A stretch of 64,000 bases of DNA. Origin: Alteromonas indica (GTDB taxonomy: Bacteria > Pseudomonadota > Gammaproteobacteria > Enterobacterales > Alteromonadaceae). The notes under the pieces are model-generated. The model saw only the letters and a list, made by a program, of their open reading frames with translations. It did no database searches and was not told the origin of the DNA. The stretch lies in NCBI GenBank assembly GCA_003056425.1, contig PYVY01000008.1, forward strand, positions 165,337 through 229,336, given 5' to 3'. Positions within the stretch are counted from its first letter, which is position 1, and every line of letters starts with the position of its first letter. Both the position numbers and the translations under genes were made by a program. Shown piece by piece: positions 45,768 through 56,036 of the stretch.

Positions 45768-46845
45768 GCAGCGACTCCTTGCGGTCGATAGGAAGATATA
45801 AAATGAATTCTGTGTGGCCAGGATGGCTGTCCACATCAATACGTCCACCGTGGTGGTTGATCAGGGTCTGGGCGATCGATAAGCCCAACCCGCTGCCATT
45901 TTTCTTACTGCTTACCATGGGGTAAAACAGGGTATCGCGAATATCAGCAGGTATACCCGGTCCGTTATCCACAATCCGGATTTTCGCCACCAGAGCGTAG
46001 CGTTTGCCCTGTATTGTCATTTGCCTTTCCACCCGGGTCACCAGCCTGATGGCGGGCTCAGGGGTGTGTGCTTCAATTAATGCCTGTACGCTGTTTCTGA
46101 CAATATTAAGTACGGCTTGTTGAATCATATCCTGGTCAATGTGGATGTCCGGGATACTGGGATCATAATCTCGAATAATGGTTATCGGGGTGTCGGAGTC
46201 TACCCGCATTAAACTGCGAACTTTCTCGAGCGCCTGATGCACATTGCTCCACTGTTGGCGGGGAAGTGAATTGGGCCCCAGTAGGCGGTCCACCAGACTG
46301 CGCAGGCGATCCGACTGTTCGATAATCATCTGGGTAAATTCTTTGTGGTCGTGATTATCGAGTTCTTTTTCTAACAACTGTGCGGCGCCGCGAATGCCCC
46401 CCAGCGGGTTTTTAATTTCATGGGCCAGCCCCCGGATTAACTCCCGGGCAGCATAATGCTGCGCGTTTTGCTGGGTTTCTCTGGATATCCTGCGTTGCTG
46501 ATCTATTTTACGTACTTCAAATAACAGGCGGGGGCCGTCATCTGTTTGCAGGTTAGTTACGGTGAGGTCAGCCAGTACAAAACGGTTATCCTTAAACGAA
46601 AGACGAATTTCATTTTCGGTAAAGTCCTCGCCGCGCCGAAGCGCTGCCCGCAGGCGCGCACGTTTGATCGTACCGGGCATAAAGAAGTCATACAGCGGGT
46701 GGCCATAGAGCTGTTTTGTACCGGTCTCAAATAACGCTTCTCCTGCATGGTTGGCATAAACAATATTTAGCTGTTCATCCACCATCACCAGTACCGTATT
46801 TAGATTATTTAGCAAATTGGTCATTGCTGACTCGGGGCTTTGCAT
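45760..46845 (-). CDS. glnL: Nitrogen sensor kinase NtrB
   Basis: 361 residues from ATG 46,845, preceded by GGAGAG nine bases upstream; TTG 46,854 is less likely. PAS domain (NTVLVMVDEQLNIVYANHAG), HisKA with GLAHEIKNPLGGIRGAAQLL and HATPase (NIVRNSVQAL, NGSGLGLSIAQ). Cytosolic, without membrane segments. It phosphorylates NtrC under PII control. Confidence 0.94.
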   Translation of the reverse strand: MQSPESAMTNLLNNLNTVLVMVDEQLNIVYANHAGEALFETGTKQLYGHPLYDFFMPGTIKRARLRAALRRGEDFTENEIRLSFKDNRFVLADLTVTNLQTDDGPRLLFEVRKIDQQRRISRETQQNAQHYAARELIRGLAHEIKNPLGGIRGAAQLLEKELDNHDHKEFTQMIIEQSDRLRSLVDRLLGPNSLPRQQWSNVHQALEKVRSLMRVDSDTPITIIRDYDPSIPDIHIDQDMIQQAVLNIVRNSVQALIEAHTPEPAIRLVTRVERQMTIQGKRYALVAKIRIVDNGPGIPADIRDTLFYPMVSSKKNGSGLGLSIAQTLINHHGGRIDVDSHPGHTEFILYLPIDRKESLHE

Positions 46846-46959
46846 ACCGAGCAACTCTCCTTTGCACTAATATAGTGCATTATAGCTGTTTTGCATCATA
46901 AAAGCCGTAAGCTCGATTTAACGGTCTGTTATAGGGGCGGGATAATGGGCGCTACCGCC

Positions 46960-47484
46960 TTATTGTCCGCCCTGACCGTTGATTAGCGCTGAGGCTTGAT
47001 GCAGATAGAGGGTCTGTTGTTTAGACGATGCAAGAGTCTTGCCCTTATTATCAATTAGGGCAACGGAAAAGGTATGGGCGCCGCGGTTGATACCAGACAG
47101 TGCAAAAATACCGGAACTATTGCGCTGTATTGGTTCGCCACCAAAAATTAACTGAAATCTTCCGGTCGGTTTCGGTGCAGCTTGGGCTTTAATGGTGACC
47201 TTCCCGCTATTGTTCCGTACAGTGGCGTCTGGCTGAGGCGATACAATAGACACTTTATAGCGAATTGCCGGAGGGGAGGACGCTGGCGGGGTAGTGGGGG
47301 AAGCAGGAATACTGGGTGTGACATTATCAGTTATCCCGTTGAACGTTATCTCTTCGCTTTGCGCTGACGGGGTGTCTGTATATATCACCGTACCGTCATC
47401 GTTAATGATTCTATAAACGGGTGCACTATTAACCGTAACCGGTATCAAGGCTGCCATTGCCATAGTCAAATAAAAATACTTCAT
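46960..47484 (-). CDS. DUF4124-domain exported protein
   Basis: 174 residues from ATG 47,484, where a signal peptide begins (MKYFYLTMAMAALIPVTVNS). YRIINDDGTVIYTDTPSAQS is the DUF4124 domain, next comes a proline/serine linker, then a beta-domain (RFQLIFGGEPIQRNSSGIFA). Probably periplasmic. Found next to glnA/ntrBC in many Alteromonadales and Vibrionales genomes. Function unknown. Confidence 0.8.
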   Translation of the reverse strand: MKYFYLTMAMAALIPVTVNSAPVYRIINDDGTVIYTDTPSAQSEEITFNGITDNVTPSIPASPTTPPASSPPAIRYKVSIVSPQPDATVRNNSGKVTIKAQAAPKPTGRFQLIFGGEPIQRNSSGIFALSGINRGAHTFSVALIDNKGKTLASSKQQTLYLHQASALINGQGGQ

Positions 47485-47562
47485 TAGTGCTACTCGGTTT
47501 AACGTGAATACCTTTTTAATACTAGTACGAAATAGCGTGGGTTCAAAAGAGTTCGGCCACAA

Positions 47563-47588
47563 AAAAGCCCGCATTTAGCGGGCTTTCA
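47563..47588 (-). terminator. Terminator of glnA
   Basis: On the minus strand: AAAGCCCGCTAAATGCGGGC followed by six T, about 20 bases past the glnA stop. A strong rho-independent terminator. Confidence 0.9.
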
Positions 47589-47607
47589 AATTAGTACTGA
47601 TTAAACG

Positions 47608-49017
47608 TTATACGCTGTAATATAAGTCGAACTCAACAGGGTGCGTAGTCATACGTACCTTGGTAACTTCTTCAGCTTTCAGTTCAATGTAGGCGTCAAT
47701 CATATCGTCGGTCATTACACCACCGGCTTTCAGGAACTCACGGTCGTTATCCAGTGCTTCCAGTGCCATTTCCAATGAACTGGCTACAGTTGGGATATCT
47801 TTAGCTTCTTCCGCTGGAAGGTCGTAAAGATCCTTGTCCATAGCATCGCCAGGGTGAATCTTATTCTTAATACCGTCAAGACCGGCCATTAGCATGGCAG
47901 TAAACGCCAAGTAAGGGTTAGCAGTTGGGTCAGGGAAGCGAACTTCAATCCGACGTGCTTTATCGCTGGTTACATACGGAATACGAATCGAAGCTGAACG
48001 GTTCCGAGCAGAGTAGGCCAACATTACCGGGGCTTCAAACCCAGGAACCAGACGCTTGTACGAGTTAGTTGATGCATTACTAAAGGCATTAATTGCACGC
48101 GCGTGTTTAATAATACCACCGATGTAATACAAGGCTTCTTCAGACAGACCCGCGTACTTATCGCCCGCGAAAATGTTTTTACCATCTTTAGAAATAGACT
48201 GGTGAACATGCATACCAGACCCATTATCACCCACTAATGGTTTAGGCATGAAAGTAGCCGTTTGGCCGTAAGCATGGGCAACGTTATGTACCACATACTT
48301 ATAAACCTGGATTTCGTCTGCCTTTTTCACCAGTGTATTGAATTCGCAAGCAATCTCGTTCTGGCCTGCAGTGGCAACTTCATGGTGATGCGCTTCAATA
48401 ACCAAGCCCATTTCTTCCATTACCAGACACATTGCAGCGCGGGTATCGTGCGCTGAATCTACTGGAGGAACCGGGAAGTAACCCCCTTTCACACCAGGAC
48501 GGTGGCCCATATTGCCGCCTTCAAACTCTTCACCAGAGTTCCATTTGGCTTCCGCTGAATCAATTTTATAGAACGAACCGCTCATATCAGTATGGAAACG
48601 TACGTCATCAAACAGGAAGAATTCTGGCTCTGGACCAAAGAAGGCAGTATCACCGATACCGGTTGATTTCAGATATTCCTCTGCACGATAGGCAACTGAC
48701 CGAGGGTCACGCTCATAACCTTCCATTGAGGTGGGCTCTACGATGTTACAACGTACGTTAACCTGCGTTTCTTCGGCAAACGGGTCAAGCACCACTGAAT
48801 CCGGATCTGGCATTAGAATCATGTCTGACTCGTTAATCCCTTTCCAGCCAGCAATTGAAGAGCCATCGAACATTTTGCCTTCTTCAAAAAACTCTTCGTC
48901 AACCAGAGCTGCAGGGATTGATACGTGTTGTTCCTTACCTTTTGTATCGGTAAAGCGCATATCTACAAATTTCGCTTCACTTTCTTTAATCAGCTCTAAT
49001 GCCTTTTCTATTGACAT
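47608..49017 (-). CDS. glnA: Glutamine synthetase type I
   Basis: 469 residues. ATP-dependent synthesis of glutamine from glutamate and ammonia. Conserved blocks: [49 protein letters not shown]. The adenylylation tyrosine is in [13 protein letters not shown], so activity is probably controlled by GlnE. CTGGAGGACACG precedes the ATG. It has its own sigma-54 promoter and is separated from ntrBC by a terminator and the DUF4124 gene. Confidence 0.97.
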   Translation of the reverse strand: MSIEKALELIKESEAKFVDMRFTDTKGKEQHVSIPAALVDEEFFEEGKMFDGSSIAGWKGINESDMILMPDPDSVVLDPFAEETQVNVRCNIVEPTSMEGYERDPRSVAYRAEEYLKSTGIGDTAFFGPEPEFFLFDDVRFHTDMSGSFYKIDSAEAKWNSGEEFEGGNMGHRPGVKGGYFPVPPVDSAHDTRAAMCLVMEEMGLVIEAHHHEVATAGQNEIACEFNTLVKKADEIQVYKYVVHNVAHAYGQTATFMPKPLVGDNGSGMHVHQSISKDGKNIFAGDKYAGLSEEALYYIGGIIKHARAINAFSNASTNSYKRLVPGFEAPVMLAYSARNRSASIRIPYVTSDKARRIEVRFPDPTANPYLAFTAMLMAGLDGIKNKIHPGDAMDKDLYDLPAEEAKDIPTVASSLEMALEALDNDREFLKAGGVMTDDMIDAYIELKAEEVTKVRMTTHPVEFDLYYSV

Positions 49018-49087
49018 CGTGTCCTCCAGGTATTGATGTAAAATTGCAGAGTATTTAACGGTACCCTGTCTATGATGTAAAAGACGA

Positions 49088-49103
49088 AGCGATATTCATG
49101 CCA
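49088..49103 (-). promoter_or_regulatory. Sigma-54 promoter of glnA
   Basis: On the minus strand TGGCATGAATATCGCT: GG and GC are ten bases apart, as required for -24/-12 elements, with good agreement to TGGCACG-N4-TTGCT. Predicted start about 49,077, ~60 bases before the glnA ATG. Confidence 0.8.
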
Positions 49104-49165
49104 TCTGTATCGATAGGGAATTTCGCGGGTTACAAGCACGATACGGCAGCAAAATCTAAATGGAT

Positions 49166-49250
49166 TGCACCAATCTGAGGCAATCCCGGTCCAAAATAGT
49201 GCAGTGCATGCGGTGGGCCGATTCTTAGCCTAATGCAATCCCATGGTGCA
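49166..49250 (-). promoter_or_regulatory. NtrC-like enhancer sites upstream of glnA
   Basis: Two imperfect matches to TGCACCA-N5-TGGTGCA: TGCACCAATCTGAGGCA (49,166-49,182) and TGCAATCCCATGGTGCA (49,234-49,250). They lie roughly 90-105 and 157-173 bases upstream of the predicted start, the usual distance for NtrC enhancers. Confidence 0.6.
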
Positions 49251-49475
49251 TGCTACCCATAATGGCGACATTTTAACTTCGGTTATGACCCTTGGTACGA
49301 AATAACGTGCGACTTTAGTTGATAATCTTCACTAGTGTGTAAAAATTAAAAAAAAGAGGCGCAAAAGGATCAGATTTTCTGTACAATCCGCGCACATTTT
49401 TTACCTCTGCAAGAATTTTCAACTCTTTCGCCGGGCACCAACCGCAGCTCGGGCAGCTATACAGGCATTTACTTA

Positions 49476-51308
49476 ATGAACACGTACGATATTTCGAAGT
49501 TAAGAAACATTGCGATCATCGCGCACGTTGACCACGGTAAAACTACTTTGGTTGATAAACTGCTGCAACAGTCTGGTACGCTGGAAAGTCGTGGTGAAGC
49601 TGAAGAACGCATCATGGACTCAAATGATATCGAGAAAGAGCGCGGTATTACTATCCTGGCAAAGAACACGGCAATTAACTGGCAAGACTACCATATCAAT
49701 ATTGTAGATACTCCTGGACACGCCGACTTTGGTGGCGAAGTTGAGCGCGTTATGTCAATGGCTGACTCTGTATTACTATTGGTAGACGCGCAGGAAGGTC
49801 CAATGCCGCAAACGCGCTTCGTTACCCAAAAAGCCTTTGCGCAGGGTTTGAAGCCAATCGTTGTGGTTAACAAAATCGATAAGCCAGGGGCTCGACCTGA
49901 TTGGGTTATCGACCAGGTTTTTGATTTGTTTGATAATCTGGGAGCCACTGACGAACAGCTGGATTTCCAAATTGTTTATGCCTCAGCATTGAATGGCTGG
50001 GCAGCGATGGATGCCGAAACTATCGGTACCGATATGACGCCACTGTTCCAGACCATTGTTGATCAGGTTGAAGCGCCTAATACTGATCCTGAAGGTCCGT
50101 TCCAAATGCAAATATCGCAGTTGGACTATAACTCCTATGTTGGGGTGGTTGGAGTAGGCCGTATTGCTCGCGGTAAAGTAAAAACCGGCCAGCAGGTTAC
50201 TATTGTTAATGCAGCCGGCGAAAAGCGTAATGGTAAAGTTGGCCAGGTACTTACGTATCTTGGTTTACAACGCCAGGAAGCAGAAATTGCTAACGCAGGT
50301 GATATCATTGCCATTACCGGCCTTGGTGAGCTGAAAATTTCCGATACAATTTGTGATACCAGCACTGTTGAAGCGTTACCGGCACTTACGGTAGATGAAC
50401 CTACTGTTACCATGACGTTCCAGGTTAACACCTCGCCGTTCTCTGGCCGTGAAGGTAAATATGTTACATCGCGTAATATATTTGACCGTTTGCAGGACGA
50501 ATTGGTACATAACGTGGCCCTGCGTGTAGAAGAAACCGAAAACCCGGATAAATTCCGTGTTTCCGGGCGTGGTGAGCTGCACTTGGGTATCTTGATTGAA
50601 AACATGCGTCGTGAAGGTTACGAGCTTGCAGTATCTCGTCCGGAAGTTATCCTGAAGGAAGAAGACGGCCAGTTAATGGAACCGTTTGAAACACTGACCG
50701 TGGACTGTGAAGACGAAGACCAGGGTTCTATCATGGAACAACTTGGCTACCGTAAAGCCGAGCTGACGGATATGTCACCGGATGGTAAAGGCCGGGTTCG
50801 TATGGACTTCGTTATTCCAAGCCGTGGCCTGATTGGTTTTCAGACTGAGTTTATGACCCTGACCTCAGGTTCAGGTTTGTTGTATCACACGTTTGACCAT
50901 TACGGCCCGCATAAAGGCGGTAAAATTGGTCAGCGTAAGAACGGTGTACTGATTGCTAACGCGGCTGGTAAAGCCCTGACTAACGCTTTGTTTAACTTAC
51001 AGGAACGTGGCCGTCTGTTCATTGGTCATGGGGTTGAAGTTTACGAAGGTATGGTTATTGGTATTCACAGTCGTGACAATGATCTGACGGTAAACGCACT
51101 GAAAGGTAAGCAATTAACCAACGTCCGTGCGTCGGGAACTGATGAGGCGCAAAGCTTGGTTCCACCAGTGATAATGTCATTGGAACAAGCCCTGGAATTT
51201 ATTGATGACGATGAGTTGGTGGAAGTAACACCAAAGAGTATTCGTATCCGTAAAAAAGCGCTGACCGAAAATGAACGGAAGCGTAATTCACGGGAAAAAA
51301 AGGGTTAA
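49476..51308 (+). CDS. typA: Translational GTPase TypA/BipA
   Basis: 610 residues. Ribosome-associated GTPase needed for cold and stress growth. GTPase motifs: [14 protein letters not shown] (G1), ERGITI (G2), [10 protein letters not shown] (G3), NKIDKPGA (G4). C-terminal domains as in EF-G, then the BipA-specific end ([20 protein letters not shown]). Usual length. Followed by a strong terminator. Confidence 0.97.
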   Translation: MNTYDISKLRNIAIIAHVDHGKTTLVDKLLQQSGTLESRGEAEERIMDSNDIEKERGITILAKNTAINWQDYHINIVDTPGHADFGGEVERVMSMADSVLLLVDAQEGPMPQTRFVTQKAFAQGLKPIVVVNKIDKPGARPDWVIDQVFDLFDNLGATDEQLDFQIVYASALNGWAAMDAETIGTDMTPLFQTIVDQVEAPNTDPEGPFQMQISQLDYNSYVGVVGVGRIARGKVKTGQQVTIVNAAGEKRNGKVGQVLTYLGLQRQEAEIANAGDIIAITGLGELKISDTICDTSTVEALPALTVDEPTVTMTFQVNTSPFSGREGKYVTSRNIFDRLQDELVHNVALRVEETENPDKFRVSGRGELHLGILIENMRREGYELAVSRPEVILKEEDGQLMEPFETLTVDCEDEDQGSIMEQLGYRKAELTDMSPDGKGRVRMDFVIPSRGLIGFQTEFMTLTSGSGLLYHTFDHYGPHKGGKIGQRKNGVLIANAAGKALTNALFNLQERGRLFIGHGVEVYEGMVIGIHSRDNDLTVNALKGKQLTNVRASGTDEAQSLVPPVIMSLEQALEFIDDDELVEVTPKSIRIRKKALTENERKRNSREKKG

Positions 51309-51330
51309 GTAGTCTTTATTAGCCTTTGAA

Positions 51331-51358
51331 AAAAACGCCGCTTATCGCGGCGTTTTTT
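51331..51358 (+). terminator. Terminator of typA
   Basis: AAAAACGCCGC, loop TTATC, GCGGCGTTTTTT: GC stem flanked by A and T runs, so it can act in both directions. Confidence 0.9.
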
Positions 51359-51473
51359 GTATCCATCGCCGAATAAAACCACCGCCACAATAAAGTGTTG
51401 GACTTAAGAGTAATTGGCAAGGCGAAGATAGCCAATTATGCTTACCTTACCCATACCACAGGTGAAAGCGCGC

Positions 51474-51851
51474 ATGACTTCACAATCTATCGTAGTGATT
51501 GATGACGATGTTATTACACTGGAACTCATTGTAGTAGCCCTGGAGCAACAGCTGGGAGCGCATGTGCATAGCTTTACCCACAGTAAACTTGCCAGAGCAT
51601 TTTTATTGAAACAAAGCGACGCCTCGGTATCTTTGGTGGTTAGCGATCAAATGATGCCGGATTACGATGGTATAGCCTTGCTTAACCTGTGCCGGCGACA
51701 GGGTATGCAGGTACCTTTCCTGCTGTTAACCGCTGATGCCACCCGAGCCACCGTGTTAAAGGCTCGCCAGTCGGGGGCCAACCAATTTATGGTAAAGCCT
51801 TTCAAGGTCGAAAATTTGCTGGATAACGTGCGTAAGTTATTGGCATCTTGA
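51474..51851 (+). CDS. Stand-alone response regulator receiver
   Basis: 125 residues from ATG 51,474 (MTSQSIVVIDDDVITLELIV) with AGGTGA before it; an upstream ATG at 51,438 is possible. Only a receiver domain: acidic pair DDD, phospho-Asp in VVSDQMMPDYDG, Thr in LLLTAD and Lys in MVKPFKV. No output domain, so it is a CheY/Spo0F-like relay or adaptor. No kinase adjacent. Confidence 0.85.
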   Translation: MTSQSIVVIDDDVITLELIVVALEQQLGAHVHSFTHSKLARAFLLKQSDASVSLVVSDQMMPDYDGIALLNLCRRQGMQVPFLLLTADATRATVLKARQSGANQFMVKPFKVENLLDNVRKLLAS

Positions 51852-51966
51852 TTGTTGGACAGCTGAAAACATGTCATTCCTAATTAGTCTAACAAGACAC
51901 TGGATAGCGCCCGTGCGGCTGCTTTACACTGAGTGACATCTTCGATTAACCAAAGGATTATCAAGC

Positions 51967-53103
51967 GTGCCCTCAATTTTTGATAAGACGCCGCCGCGCA
52001 CTGGAACATATTCATTTAAATGGGAAAAATACCAAGGCACAGATATTCTACCGGCTTGGGTTGCCGATACTGAATTTCGTTGTGCTGATCCTATTTTAGC
52101 TGCGTTACAAACTCGTATCGAGCATGGCAATCTGGGGTATGTATTGCCCGGCCAGTATCAACCAGCAATTGATGCGGTGTGCCGCTGGCTTAAAGACAAG
52201 CACGACTGGGAGATCGATCCACAGTGGTTGGTCTGGACACCCGGCGTGGTACCGGCTTTCAATACCGCCTGTAAAGCGTACTGCGAACCGGGCGATAAGG
52301 TACTTATCCAGACGCCTAACTATCCGCCTTTATTGGCTGCACCAAAACTGAACAATTTACAACGGGTAGACATTACGACGCTTGATAAGGGTGACCGATA
52401 TACCCTAGACCTTGATCAGCTAGCGTCAGAAGCGGCTGATCCCAAGTGTAAGTTGCTAATACTTTGTAATCCAATGAACCCAGTCGGTGCAGTGCTGAGC
52501 GCCGAAGAAGTAAACCGTATTGCGCAAATCTGTGAGCAACATGATGTGGTATTGTGCTCAGATGAAATACACTGCGATCTGATACTGGAACCCGGGGTTA
52601 AACATATTCCAGCGGGTCGGGAACCAGGACTGCAGCAGCGTAGCGTGACCCTTATGGCCGCCAGCAAAACCTTTAATATCGCTGGTTTAGGAGCTTCGTT
52701 TGCGATAGTGCCCGATGCGCGCCTGCGGCAGGCATTTGTCGGCGCCGCAGCCGGTATCGTGCCATGGGTTAACCAATTGGGACTGCTTGCCACTGAAGCT
52801 GCATTTACTCAATGCGACGAATGGCATCAACAACAATTGGATTATCTAAAAGGCAACCGCGATCTATTGGTAGAGCGCATTAACGCCATCGACGGTTTAT
52901 CTGTAAAGCTCCAGGAAGCTACGTTCCTGGCCTGGGTGGACGCTTCTGGCTTAGGCGTAAGCAATGTACAGAAGTGGGCTGAGGACCGCGGTGTGGGGCC
53001 CTCGCCGGGCACTGACTTTGGGGCGCCCGACCACTTTAGGATTAACTTTGGCTGTAGCCGGGCAATGTTAACGCAATTACTGGATAGACTGGCTTCAAAA
53101 TAA
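51967..53103 (+). CDS. MalY/PatB-type C-S lyase
   Basis: 378 residues from GTG 51,967. PLP-dependent fold type I enzyme. N-terminal DILPAWVADTEF is the hallmark of MalY/PatB, CNPMNPVG binds the cofactor region, and SKTFNIAGLG holds the PLP lysine. These enzymes cleave cystathionine or cysteine conjugates. Its last nine bases overlap the convergent transporter gene. Confidence 0.9.
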   Translation: MPSIFDKTPPRTGTYSFKWEKYQGTDILPAWVADTEFRCADPILAALQTRIEHGNLGYVLPGQYQPAIDAVCRWLKDKHDWEIDPQWLVWTPGVVPAFNTACKAYCEPGDKVLIQTPNYPPLLAAPKLNNLQRVDITTLDKGDRYTLDLDQLASEAADPKCKLLILCNPMNPVGAVLSAEEVNRIAQICEQHDVVLCSDEIHCDLILEPGVKHIPAGREPGLQQRSVTLMAASKTFNIAGLGASFAIVPDARLRQAFVGAAAGIVPWVNQLGLLATEAAFTQCDEWHQQQLDYLKGNRDLLVERINAIDGLSVKLQEATFLAWVDASGLGVSNVQKWAEDRGVGPSPGTDFGAPDHFRINFGCSRAMLTQLLDRLASK

Positions 53104-54288
53104 CGAATACAGCTTATATACGCCAAGACAGACTACAAAACCCACAACCAGCGCGCCTAACACGTTGCTGGTTGTGCCATTTTTAAATTCCCCCAGCGTA
53201 GCGTTGCGGTTCATTACCACCAGCAAAAATATCGCTACAATCGGTAATAGTAAGCCATTAGCAGCCTGAGCAAACATGATAGCTGACAATGGTTTAAAAC
53301 CCATCCCGGCAATAACAACACCGGTAACAATAATCGCCAGCCAAATACTTCGAAATGCCTTACCCTGCATATCTTGGGGCCAATTAAAGGCACCACATAC
53401 AGCATAGCTGGCAGCCAGCGGGGCGGTGATAGAACTGGTGAGGCCGGCAGCAAACAAACCGGCGGCAAAAAACCACTGTGCCCATTCGCCCAGTACAGGT
53501 TCCAGTTGTTTGCCCATATTGGCGGCATCCATACTGGCAGCCTGGTTGAAAAACGCCATCATCGCCGTAGCCATTACCACCAGGGTGATAAGCCCGCCAA
53601 AGCCGATAGCAAAAACAGACTGTTTACGCGACGCCGCGATAGCCTCGGCTTTGTCAGCGCCGATATAATTTTGTGCAGTCAGGCTGGCATGCAAAAATAA
53701 ATTATACGGCACGATGGTGGTACCAATCAGGGCCAGTACCATATTGATTGTGCTGGTATTAAGCTGTGGTGTGGCAGCCTGGGAAAACATGGCGGACCAT
53801 TCGGGGCCGGCGGCAAACAAGGTCACAAAAAAGACTATCGCCATGGCAATAACCAATACCACCAGTACTGACTCAATGACTTTGTATTTACCGCTCCATA
53901 GCAGCAGCGCTGAAATAGCCCCCAGGATAATCGCCCAATTGCCTGTACCAATGGCAAAGAAAGCATCTAACCCGATGGCGGCGCCGGTTAGGTTACCTGA
54001 TTCGTAAGCCGCGTTGCCAATACCTACCGCGGCTACAATAAGCAATGAAAACAACAACCTTAATACCGGGTTTTGGCTTATTTCTTTAAGGTTGGTTGCC
54101 AGCCCCTGCCCGGTGGCGATACCAAGCCGCGCTGCCATATCCTGTAACACCATTGTGGCAGTGATAGAAAATAATAAAGCCCATACCAGGTGAAAACCAA
54201 AATTAGCCCCGGCAATACTGGCCGTGGTTACTGTTCCTGGGCCGATGAAGGCCGCTGCTATGATGTATCCAGACTTATCTTTTGCCAT
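53095..54288 (-). CDS. Nramp-family transporter with altered metal-site motifs
   Basis: 397 residues, ten to eleven hydrophobic helices. The first helix reads AAAFIGPGTVTTASIAGANF, the position of the DPGN motif whose Asp and Asn bind manganese in Nramp proteins; here it is GPGT. The sixth helix reads GTTIVPYNLFLHASL where MPH normally occurs, so the methionine is also replaced. The fold is Nramp-like, but transport of Mn2+ or Fe2+ cannot be assumed. The 3' end overlaps the C-S lyase gene by nine bases. Confidence 0.85.
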   Translation of the reverse strand: MAKDKSGYIIAAAFIGPGTVTTASIAGANFGFHLVWALLFSITATMVLQDMAARLGIATGQGLATNLKEISQNPVLRLLFSLLIVAAVGIGNAAYESGNLTGAAIGLDAFFAIGTGNWAIILGAISALLLWSGKYKVIESVLVVLVIAMAIVFFVTLFAAGPEWSAMFSQAATPQLNTSTINMVLALIGTTIVPYNLFLHASLTAQNYIGADKAEAIAASRKQSVFAIGFGGLITLVVMATAMMAFFNQAASMDAANMGKQLEPVLGEWAQWFFAAGLFAAGLTSSITAPLAASYAVCGAFNWPQDMQGKAFRSIWLAIIVTGVVIAGMGFKPLSAIMFAQAANGLLLPIVAIFLLVVMNRNATLGEFKNGTTSNVLGALVVGFVVCLGVYKLYSLF

Positions 54289-54628
54289 GTGTGGCTACCT
54301 GTATAACGAAACCGTGGGGTCGGATAGTGATTAACGAAAAAAAAGCGCAGCTATCAGACCATTATTTTAAGGGGGGCGGATGGTAAAGAAAACTATCGCA
54401 TGAACCAAGGGCTGGCTGAAACTTTTTTGTCGGTGAACACCCAAATAGCCTAAAAAATACGAAAAACCTGACTTATCGCACATTGTTTACCCGCCAGGGA
54501 TTTATATGGCGAAGCCATGAGCCGCCGGGTGAATAAGCGATTCTTTAGTGGGAAGCGGGTGGGGAACAATGCATTTTGGCCCCAGTTACGTTACGCTCAG
54601 GGTAGGTTTCATAAGGATTTATCCACTT
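54289..54628. other. Divergent intergenic region, transporter / UPF0149-like gene
   Basis: About 340 bases between divergent genes; it must hold both promoters. A G-run near 54,372 and short AT tracts are present, but I see no repeat, hairpin terminator or RNA gene. Confidence 0.4.
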
Positions 54629-55282
54629 GTGTCTGTTAATGATAGTTTGACCACATTTTATTTAACTTACCCTGAGGCGGCAGTTCTGCCGGCGCAAATG
54701 GAAGTCAGGGGGATAATTTTCGCGGTGGCGGCAGCGCCAGAGATACCTATGCCCGAAACCTGGATGCCGTGGGTACTTAGTTCGGCCAGACAACCATTAA
54801 CGGATGATCAGGTCGATAACCTTGCCCATCACCTGATGCTAACGCTTCGTGACACACTACAACTGATGAGCACCGGGCAATCCTGTTTACCACCGGCATG
54901 CCAATGGCAGACCAGCACGACGGTTCGCCTACCTTTGACCCAATGGCTAACGGGTTTGCTTAAAGGACATCAACAAGTAGAAGGAATATGGTTGCAGGCG
55001 TGGGATAAGGCTGTAGCACAGCCGGCCCAAGATAGCGGGATAAAGCGCGAAGCACCGCAAAAACGTTTAAGTCGATGCCTTAAATTATTCTCTACACTGG
55101 CGGACCCGGAGGGGGCGATGCACCAGCGTAGTGCTGAGCAGGCAACAGTGTTACAAGCGCAATTACCCAGGTTGGCAGAGCAGCTACCTGCAATGCTAAA
55201 AGACTATATAACCCTGGCGGGCGAGCTGGCGCCGTTTTTACCGCAGCAGTTTGAAAGTTATCAGAAAACGCAGAATAATTAG
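54629..55282 (+). CDS. UPF0149 (YecA/YgfB)-like protein
   Basis: 217 residues from GTG 54,629 (MSVNDSLTTFYLTYPEA), preceded by AAGGA; starts at 54,548 or 54,569 are possible. MEVRGIIFAVAAAPEIPMPE then TWMPWVL recalls the family pattern LHGFL.A....P..I.P.EWLP. The remainder is helical without metal-binding SEC-C cysteines. Function unknown; assignment is by pattern only. Confidence 0.5.
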   Translation: MSVNDSLTTFYLTYPEAAVLPAQMEVRGIIFAVAAAPEIPMPETWMPWVLSSARQPLTDDQVDNLAHHLMLTLRDTLQLMSTGQSCLPPACQWQTSTTVRLPLTQWLTGLLKGHQQVEGIWLQAWDKAVAQPAQDSGIKREAPQKRLSRCLKLFSTLADPEGAMHQRSAEQATVLQAQLPRLAEQLPAMLKDYITLAGELAPFLPQQFESYQKTQNN

Positions 55283-55301
55283 CAGGCACGAATAAGTCAG
55301 C

Positions 55302-55484
55302 CTAGCGGTGGGGCGCTTTTTTTGACAACGCCGCGCGTAACCGGCCGATGTAATCATCTAATTCTGCTTTTGCTGCATCATACGCGCTGTTCAACTCAAT
55401 GGAGTCAGGCTCTTTAAGCAACGCCTGGAAAGCTTCATCGGTTCGGGCCAGCAGCAATTTCAGCCGTTCGTTGCTCACGTCCAT
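55302..55484 (-). CDS. Short helical hypothetical protein
   Basis: 60 residues from ATG 55,484 (MDVSNERLKLLLARTDEAFQ), selected because AGGA lies six bases upstream. Acidic and helical, with AYDAAKAELDDYIGRLRAAL, likely a two-helix coil. No family recognised. It converges with the UPF0149-like gene, 19 bases apart. Confidence 0.6.
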   Translation of the reverse strand: MDVSNERLKLLLARTDEAFQALLKEPDSIELNSAYDAAKAELDDYIGRLRAALSKKAPHR

Positions 55485-55591
55485 GTTGTTCCTACGGGTC
55501 AGTATCTTCATTCGCAGTCCTGCGAAGCATGGTTAGGTAGTTCCCAATGAGTATAGCAAACACACAGCACTTGCCTAATGTATTTACATTT

Positions 55592-56017
55592 CTAAAAGGG
55601 TTTCACCACGGCCAGAATAACCACGGCCAGCAATACCAGTACCGGGGCCTCGTTAAGTACCCGATAAAAGGTGGCTGACCGCGTATTTTGGTCTTTTGCA
55701 AACTGTTTTACTAATTTGTATAAGTAACCATGATAAGCATAAAGTGCAACTAACAAGGTAAGTTTAGCATGCAGCCAGCCTGATACTTTTAGCCACTCAA
55801 GGCCATAAACTGCTATCAGAGACACCCCAAACACCAGCGTTAAAACAGCAAAGGGGGTAACAAAAAACCACAAGCGACGTTCCATGACTTTGAATTGATC
55901 TTTTACCGCCTGCTCACTGGCCTGCGCATGGTAAACAAACAGGCGAGGCAGATAGAAAATGCCAGCCATCCAGGCCACCATAAAGAATATGTGTAGTGCT
56001 TTTAACCATAAAATCAT
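55592..56017 (-). CDS. hemJ: Protoporphyrinogen oxidase HemJ-like
   Basis: 141 residues, four membrane helices. MILWLKALHIFFMVAWMAGI then FYLPRLFVYHAQAS is the signature of HemJ (UPF0093), with the conserved histidine in LKALH. It oxidises protoporphyrinogen IX in the haem pathway of bacteria lacking HemG/HemY. Downstream of the ClC gene with a 19-base gap, possibly co-transcribed. Confidence 0.9.
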   Translation of the reverse strand: MILWLKALHIFFMVAWMAGIFYLPRLFVYHAQASEQAVKDQFKVMERRLWFFVTPFAVLTLVFGVSLIAVYGLEWLKVSGWLHAKLTLLVALYAYHGYLYKLVKQFAKDQNTRSATFYRVLNEAPVLVLLAVVILAVVKPF

Positions 56018-56036
56018 CGCGGATTATCCGTCCTTT

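Larger units (their letters stand above)
49018..49475. other. glnA-typA divergent intergenic region
   Basis: 458 bases. It contains the glnA ribosome site, sigma-54 promoter and NtrC-like sites on the minus strand, and the typA promoter on the plus strand near 49,340-49,400. No other gene seen. Confidence 0.6.
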
